A stretch of DNA of 11,054 bases, taken from Robiginitomaculum sp. (GTDB lineage: Bacteria; Pseudomonadota; Alphaproteobacteria; Caulobacterales; Maricaulaceae). Shown one piece after another: positions 7,358 to 11,054 of the stretch. The position numbers and the translations under genes were made by a program. Each line of letters begins with the position of its first letter. Position 1 is the first letter of the stretch. Below the pieces are notes generated by a model. The model saw nothing but the letters and a program-made list of their open reading frames with translations, was not told the origin of the DNA and made no database searches. Location of the stretch: positions 41,697-52,750 of the forward strand of contig NVVO01000020.1 of assembly GCA_002733385.1 (NCBI GenBank), given 5' to 3'.

Positions 7358-8926
7358 CTACCCCTGCGGCGTTCCATTATTATTGCTCTGCCTTTTTGTA
7401 AGGGCATCTATCAATGCTTTAGTGTCAATATAACCGCTATTTTGTCTCGCGTTAGTCGCCTGTTGTGCGGTAATATTTGCTGTAGATTGTTTTAAAAGAA
7501 TATTAGCGCAAACCTTAATGGTAGCATAATTGTATGTCCTATTTTCATTACGTATTACCTGTGTGCAAGTAAAGACAATCTCTGTTTGGTTGTCGAATGA
7601 CCATTTGGTGATATCGCCTATTACCTCGGCAACTTTTATTCGGTCAAGCGCCGCTAAAGCGTTGGAACCACTGTCGCCCTGTCCTTCCCCGCTAGCAGAT
7701 GTTATTTGAAGATTCGCGCCAATATTCTCCGCGAATTTCTGAGTGGATTTAAGCTTTTTATCTGCTGCTTCTTTCGCTTGCACATTCGAAGCATGAACCG
7801 CGTCAGCATCGGTCATTTTCTTCTTAAGCGCAAGGCACTGTGATTTCTCTTCCATCTGCTTTGCAGACTTGTCAGCTGCGGATGTATCAGGTTTTTCCGG
7901 CTCACTCTTTGTAGTGATTTTTGTCTCTGTCTTTTTCTCGGTACCATCGGCGTTCGTAGTGGCTTCACTTTTATCAACGATTGTTGTAGACCCAGTTTCA
8001 GCGGGGGTCGGAGTCGGTACTGGCTGTGGTAGCGCTGTGCTTTCCAGCAAATCACATTTACCTACGGTTGCAGGCGGTTCAGGCAAATTAAGTGCTTTGT
8101 AGTTGGATTTTGCAGTATTGTATTCTTCTTGAGATTTTTTGACTTCTTCTTCCTTGGCTTTTAAGTCTTCGCTTTCCTGTCTCCATTGCTGTACTATTTC
8201 AGCATTTGCCGTAGCCTGAGTAGCTTGTGTTTTTGTCGTAAGAATTGCTGGGGCACGCTTGACAATTCCAGTCAGTTGCTCAATCGCTAAAATGGCAACC
8301 ATTGCACGCTGGTCCCGCGCTGCTTGTATTTGCATGGTTTCGGCACTAATAGCACCGCTGAGATAACGCTCGCAGGTACGATACATAGATTCGCGCATAA
8401 GGTTGATTGTCTGAGTTCGTTCGATCGTTGATGCAGTTTCAGATGAGCTAAGCGCGAAATTACCGCCCGCCCTAGTTTGGCCAGGTGCTCCGCCAGCAAC
8501 AGGGTTCGTCTCTATATTACCTTGAGCCGTTGCTGCAAGAGCGTATATGGAAAATACATCAGGCGCTGGTTCGGCACACATGCGGTATTTAGGTTGTGTA
8601 ATTCTGAGTGTAGAAGGAGGCATTACCTGCACCATAGCAGGTATTATACTACCATCTTCACGGTGCGTATGAGACTGCACAGCCCTACTATTATTGCGAC
8701 TCGTACCAAAACGTCGATAGCTGCTTTGCCGCTTCATCTCTTCTTTGTGATCCTCTACGGCGGTGTCGTAGACGGGGTTTACCAAGACGGATCGTTGTTT
8801 AGCGTCAATGAACTCCGTCTGCCCTCCAGGGTTAATTCCTGTTTTTCTGTGTATCGAATTTAGGTTGGCACACCCCACTATCCCAAGCAACACACCCAAT
8901 AACACTATTTTTTGATATTTATTCAT
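7358..8926 (-). CDS. Large lipoprotein with a CAEPAPD core and coiled-coil/linker region (possibly truncated)
   Basis: The 522-residue product has a lipoprotein signal: basic M-N-K-Y-Q-K, a hydrophobic core, then a lipobox with Cys at 19 (G-I-V-G-C). Ala at +2 suggests the outer membrane. Residues 117-135 contain C-A-E-P-A-P-D-V-F-S-I-Y-A-L-A. Further on come R-T-Q-T-I-N-L-M-R-E-S-M-Y-R-T-C (170-185) and M-V-A-I-L-A-I-E-Q-L-T-G (209-220). I recall this combination from unnamed bacterial lipoproteins. Residues 245-280 and 355-402 look coiled-coil-like; a Thr/Pro/Lys/Glu-rich linker lies between (about 300-350). Cys at 117, 185, 291, 364, 454 and 473 could form disulfides in the periplasm. ATG 8926 is chosen over ATG 8974 because it starts the signal peptide and has AAGGTG 7 bases upstream. 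Function is unknown. The frame reopens after the stop (7163-7357). Confidence 0.85.
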   Translation of the reverse strand: MNKYQKIVLLGVLLGIVGCANLNSIHRKTGINPGGQTEFIDAKQRSVLVNPVYDTAVEDHKEEMKRQSSYRRFGTSRNNSRAVQSHTHREDGSIIPAMVQVMPPSTLRITQPKYRMCAEPAPDVFSIYALAATAQGNIETNPVAGGAPGQTRAGGNFALSSSETASTIERTQTINLMRESMYRTCERYLSGAISAETMQIQAARDQRAMVAILAIEQLTGIVKRAPAILTTKTQATQATANAEIVQQWRQESEDLKAKEEEVKKSQEEYNTAKSNYKALNLPEPPATVGKCDLLESTALPQPVPTPTPAETGSTTIVDKSEATTNADGTEKKTETKITTKSEPEKPDTSAADKSAKQMEEKSQCLALKKKMTDADAVHASNVQAKEAADKKLKSTQKFAENIGANLQITSASGEGQGDSGSNALAALDRIKVAEVIGDITKWSFDNQTEIVFTCTQVIRNENRTYNYATIKVCANILLKQSTANITAQQATNARQNSGYIDTKALIDALTKRQSNNNGTPQG

Positions 8927-8962
8927 GAGACCCCACCTTAATATTTTTATAGTTATGCGAGC

Positions 8963-8991
8963 ATCTAAACACACAACTCGCTATGCGTCAA
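8963..8991 (-). promoter_or_regulatory. Candidate promoter of the lipoprotein gene
   Basis: The minus strand has TTGACG (8991-8986; five of six match the -35 consensus), a 17-base spacer, then TTAGAT (8968-8963; three of six match the -10). The leader would be about 30 bases, with AAGGTGGG at 8939-8932 before the ATG at 8926. The -35 is good and the -10 weak. Confidence 0.4.
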
Positions 8992-9040
8992 TCTGTCGCG
9001 GGTAATTATTGTATGTTCCCGAGAGGGCCTTATTACGGAC

Positions 9041-9071
9041 TTGCAAACCGGGCCGCACCGCGCCATATAGA
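9041..9071 (+). promoter_or_regulatory. Candidate promoter of ettA
   Basis: TTGCAA (9041-9046) is followed after 17 bases by CATATA (9064-9069), or after 19 bases by TATAGA (9066-9071). Both are partial matches. The position, about 25-30 bases before the ettA ribosome-binding site, is suitable. It diverges from the lipoprotein promoter. Confidence 0.25.
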
Positions 9072-9092
9072 CGCAAATTTTACCACCGTAAC

Positions 9093-9097
9093 AGGAG
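9093..9097 (+). promoter_or_regulatory. Shine-Dalgarno site for the GTG start of ettA
   Basis: AGGAG lies 6 bases before the GTG at 9104. With the conserved EttA N-terminus (M-A-R-Q-F-I-Y-H-M) this settles the non-ATG start. Confidence 0.7.
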
Positions 9098-9103
9098 CCG
9101 GTT

Positions 9104-10762
9104 GTGGCACGTCAGTTTATTTATCATATGCAGGGCTTGACCAAGAAGTTTGGCAATAAAACCATTCTCGACAATATTCATTTGTCGTTTTACCCGGATG
9201 CCAAAATCGGTGTGGTGGGGATTAACGGTTCTGGTAAATCGACCTTGTTAAAAATCATGGCCGGGGTCGACGACGAGGTTAGCGGCGAGCATTGGGCCGC
9301 AGATGGTGCCAAGATTGGCTACCTGGCCCAGGAACCACGTCTCGACGACAGCAAAGATGTATGGGGCAATGTGATTTTGGGCTGTGAAGACAAACAGATT
9401 TTCGATGCCTATAACGCCGTCGCTATGAAAATGGCCGAAGATTATACCGACGAATTGATGGAGGAAATGACAGAACTTCAAGAACAGGTCGATAACCGCG
9501 ACGCTTGGGACATTGACAGCAAAATCGATATGGCCATGCAGGCTCTTGGCTGTCCGCCCAAAGACTGGTCCGTGGATAATCTATCAGGCGGAGAAGCCCG
9601 CCGGGTTGCCATATGTCAATTATTGCTGTCCAAGCCAGATATGCTGCTCATGGACGAGCCGACCAACCATCTGGACGCCGAGACCGTGGCCTGGCTGGAG
9701 AATTATCTCAAAAATTATAAAGGCGCGATTATTCTCATCACCCATGATAGATATTTCCTCGACAATATCACCTCATGGACTTTGGAATTAGACCGGGGGC
9801 GCGGGCTGCCCCACGAAGGTAATTATTCCTCTTGGGCCGCCGCCAAGCATAAACGTATGAAGCAAGAAGGCCGCGAGGGCGATGCCAAAGAACGCGCCCT
9901 TAAACGCGAGCTGGACTGGATACGTTCCAATCCGAAAGCCAGACAGGCAAAGTCGAAAGCCCGTATTTCGGCTTACGAAAAACTACGTGACGCCGCCGAA
10001 AACGAAAAATTGACAACGGCAGAAATCCGCATCCCGCTCGGCCCAAGGCTCGGTAGTGTTGTGGTTGAAGCTGATAAAATCGCCAAAGGGTTCGGGGACA
10101 AACTCCTGATCAAAGATTTGTCTTTCCGCTTGCCGCCGGGCGGAATTGTCGGAGTTATTGGCCCTAACGGTGCAGGTAAAACCACATTATTTAAAATGAT
10201 CACAGGCGTTGAAAACCCAGACGAAGGTACGTTTAAGGTCGGCGAAACCGTGGTGCTTGGTTATGTAGACCAAAGCCGCGACGCCCTTAATGCGTCCAAT
10301 AATGTCTGGCAAGAAATCACCGGCGGGGTTGATGTACTTGATCTGGGCCAGCGCGAAATGAATTCTAGAGCCTATGTGGGTGCGTTTAATTTCAAAGGCA
10401 CTGACCAACAAAAAAACGTCGGTAAATTATCGGGCGGAGAGCGCAACCGCGTGCATCTGGCCAAAATGCTGACCAAGCCGTCCAATCTTCTCCTGCTCGA
10501 TGAGCCGACCAATGACCTTGATATGGAAACCCTCTCGGCACTGGAAGACGCGCTGGAGCATTTCGCCGGTTGTGCCGTGATCATCTCCCATGACAGGTTT
10601 TTCCTCGACCGTATCTGCACCCATATTTTGGCCTTCGAAGGCAATAGCCATGTGGAATGGTTCGAAGGCGGATTTACAGATTATATAGAAGACAAAAAAC
10701 GCCGCCTTGGTGATGATGCGGATATTCCGCGTAAGCTGAGATTTATGAAATTTGAAAGGTAA
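9104..10762 (+). CDS. ettA: ABC-F ATPase EttA, energy-dependent translational throttle
   Basis: EttA is a soluble twin-cassette ABC-F protein that binds the ribosomal E site and gates the first elongation steps according to the ATP/ADP ratio. The product has 552 residues, close to the 555 of the E. coli protein. The first cassette has Walker A G-I-N-G-S-G-K-S-T (39-47), signature L-S-G-G-E-A-R-R (160-167) and Walker B with D-E-P-T-N-H-L-D (184-191). The EttA arm lies between them (about 95-140). The linker (about 240-315) contains N-P-K-A-R-Q-A-K-S-K-A-R, typical of the tRNA-contacting region. The second cassette has G-P-N-G-A-G-K-T-T (353-361), L-S-G-G-E-R-N-R (442-449) and D-E-P-T-N-D-L-D (466-473). 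Both catalytic Glu residues (185 and 467) are present, so both sites should hydrolyse ATP. It starts with GTG. A membrane-protein gene follows after 2 bases. Confidence 0.96.
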   Translation: MARQFIYHMQGLTKKFGNKTILDNIHLSFYPDAKIGVVGINGSGKSTLLKIMAGVDDEVSGEHWAADGAKIGYLAQEPRLDDSKDVWGNVILGCEDKQIFDAYNAVAMKMAEDYTDELMEEMTELQEQVDNRDAWDIDSKIDMAMQALGCPPKDWSVDNLSGGEARRVAICQLLLSKPDMLLMDEPTNHLDAETVAWLENYLKNYKGAIILITHDRYFLDNITSWTLELDRGRGLPHEGNYSSWAAAKHKRMKQEGREGDAKERALKRELDWIRSNPKARQAKSKARISAYEKLRDAAENEKLTTAEIRIPLGPRLGSVVVEADKIAKGFGDKLLIKDLSFRLPPGGIVGVIGPNGAGKTTLFKMITGVENPDEGTFKVGETVVLGYVDQSRDALNASNNVWQEITGGVDVLDLGQREMNSRAYVGAFNFKGTDQQKNVGKLSGGERNRVHLAKMLTKPSNLLLLDEPTNDLDMETLSALEDALEHFAGCAVIISHDRFFLDRICTHILAFEGNSHVEWFEGGFTDYIEDKKRRLGDDADIPRKLRFMKFER

Positions 10763-10764
10763 TT

Positions 10765-11054
10765 ATGACCCATTACATCGAATACATCCCTATTATCACC
10801 ACCATTTTCTCGATATTTTTCTTCCGAGAAATTTTTGCCCATTACCGCCGCACCCGCACCACATATCTGATGTGGTGGACGATCGGGGTTGCTACATTTG
10901 GCTTTGGCACATTGACCGAAAGCATTAATGTATTGTTTGGCTGGAGCCAGCTTAACACCAAGTTTTGGTATATTGTTGGAGCATTGCTGGGCGGTTTTCC
11001 GCTAGCCCAAGGTTCGGTTTATTTGTTGATGAACCGCAAATTCGCCCATGCAAC
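10765..11054 (+). CDS. Multi-helix membrane protein, 5' part only (cut by right edge)
   Basis: An ATG 2 bases after the ettA stop opens a frame that runs to the window edge (96 full codons). The visible part is strongly hydrophobic. Candidate membrane segments are at about residues 5-20 (I-I-T-T-I-F-S-I-F-F-F), 34-57 and 68-88, with a basic loop H-Y-R-R-T-R-T between the first two. The last visible stretch is L-M-N-R-K-F-A-H-A. GAAAGG, overlapping the end of ettA, serves as a ribosome-binding site about 8 bases upstream. The spacing implies co-transcription and probably coupled translation with ettA. I do not recognise the family from this fragment, and nothing visible shows a transport or enzymatic motif. 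The frame is too short here to have been found as a complete gene. Confidence 0.8.
   Translation, partial: MTHYIEYIPIITTIFSIFFFREIFAHYRRTRTTYLMWWTIGVATFGFGTLTESINVLFGWSQLNTKFWYIVGALLGGFPLAQGSVYLLMNRKFAHA

Noticed and set aside
8477..8863. Plus-strand 128-residue frame inside the lipoprotein gene
   Set aside because: It is antisense to a gene with a clear signal peptide and conserved core. Its translation is Arg/Cys/Tyr-rich with no recognisable domain and no convincing ribosome-binding site.
8927..8974. Lipoprotein start at ATG 8974, 16 codons further upstream
   Set aside because: It would place extra residues before a clear signal peptide and includes the candidate -10 region. ATG 8926 has a Shine-Dalgarno sequence.
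1..11054. RNA genes, CRISPR arrays, insertion sequences, phage attachment sites
   Set aside because: I saw no cloverleaf with a CCA end, no rRNA-like blocks, no regularly spaced repeats, no transposase motif and no terminal inverted repeats.

Overview
The window looks like chromosomal DNA from an alphaproteobacterium of intermediate GC. The evidence is the order mfd - sdhE (minus strand) divergent from recG (plus strand), then a DUF502 membrane protein convergent with recG, together with the sequence flavour of SdhE, DUF502 and the DUF3089 protein. I cannot name a genus. No rRNA, tRNA, CRISPR array, transposase or phage gene is visible.

Layout. Bases 1-2343 (minus) hold the N-terminal 781 codons of the transcription-repair coupling factor Mfd, which runs off the left edge. 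Its start codon overlaps by one base the stop of sdhE (2343-2615, minus), the succinate dehydrogenase flavinylation factor. Across a short divergent region (2616-2688) lies recG (2689-4770, plus). A DUF502 two-helix membrane protein (4777-5490, minus) converges on recG with a 6-base gap. Divergent from it is a membrane-anchored DUF3089 alpha/beta-hydrolase-like protein (about 5532-6728, plus, TTG start), whose nucleophile elbow reads G-Y-G-Q-G, so the expected serine is missing.

From about 6760 to 9000 the base composition becomes visibly more AT-rich (by eye, not computed) and holds what looks like an accessory two-gene minus-strand unit. One gene is a large lipoprotein (7358-8926) with a C-A-E-P-A-P-D core, coiled-coil-like stretches and a Thr/Pro/Lys/Glu-rich linker. 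The other is a small acidic protein (6833-7084). The lipoprotein frame ends in a TAG, but the same frame then stays open for 64 more codons (7357-7163) in a Gln/Ser/Asn-rich linker followed by a folded-looking module. The annotated lipoprotein may therefore be a truncated allele, an amber read-through gene, or a decaying gene.

Backbone sequence resumes with ettA (9104-10762, plus, GTG start), an ABC-F ribosome-associated ATPase. Two bases later a multi-helix membrane protein begins and is cut by the right edge (10765-11054).

Functionally, Mfd and RecG are related DNA translocases in genome maintenance, SdhE serves respiration, and EttA tunes translation with energy state. The lipoprotein cassette is the part not explained by known pathways.
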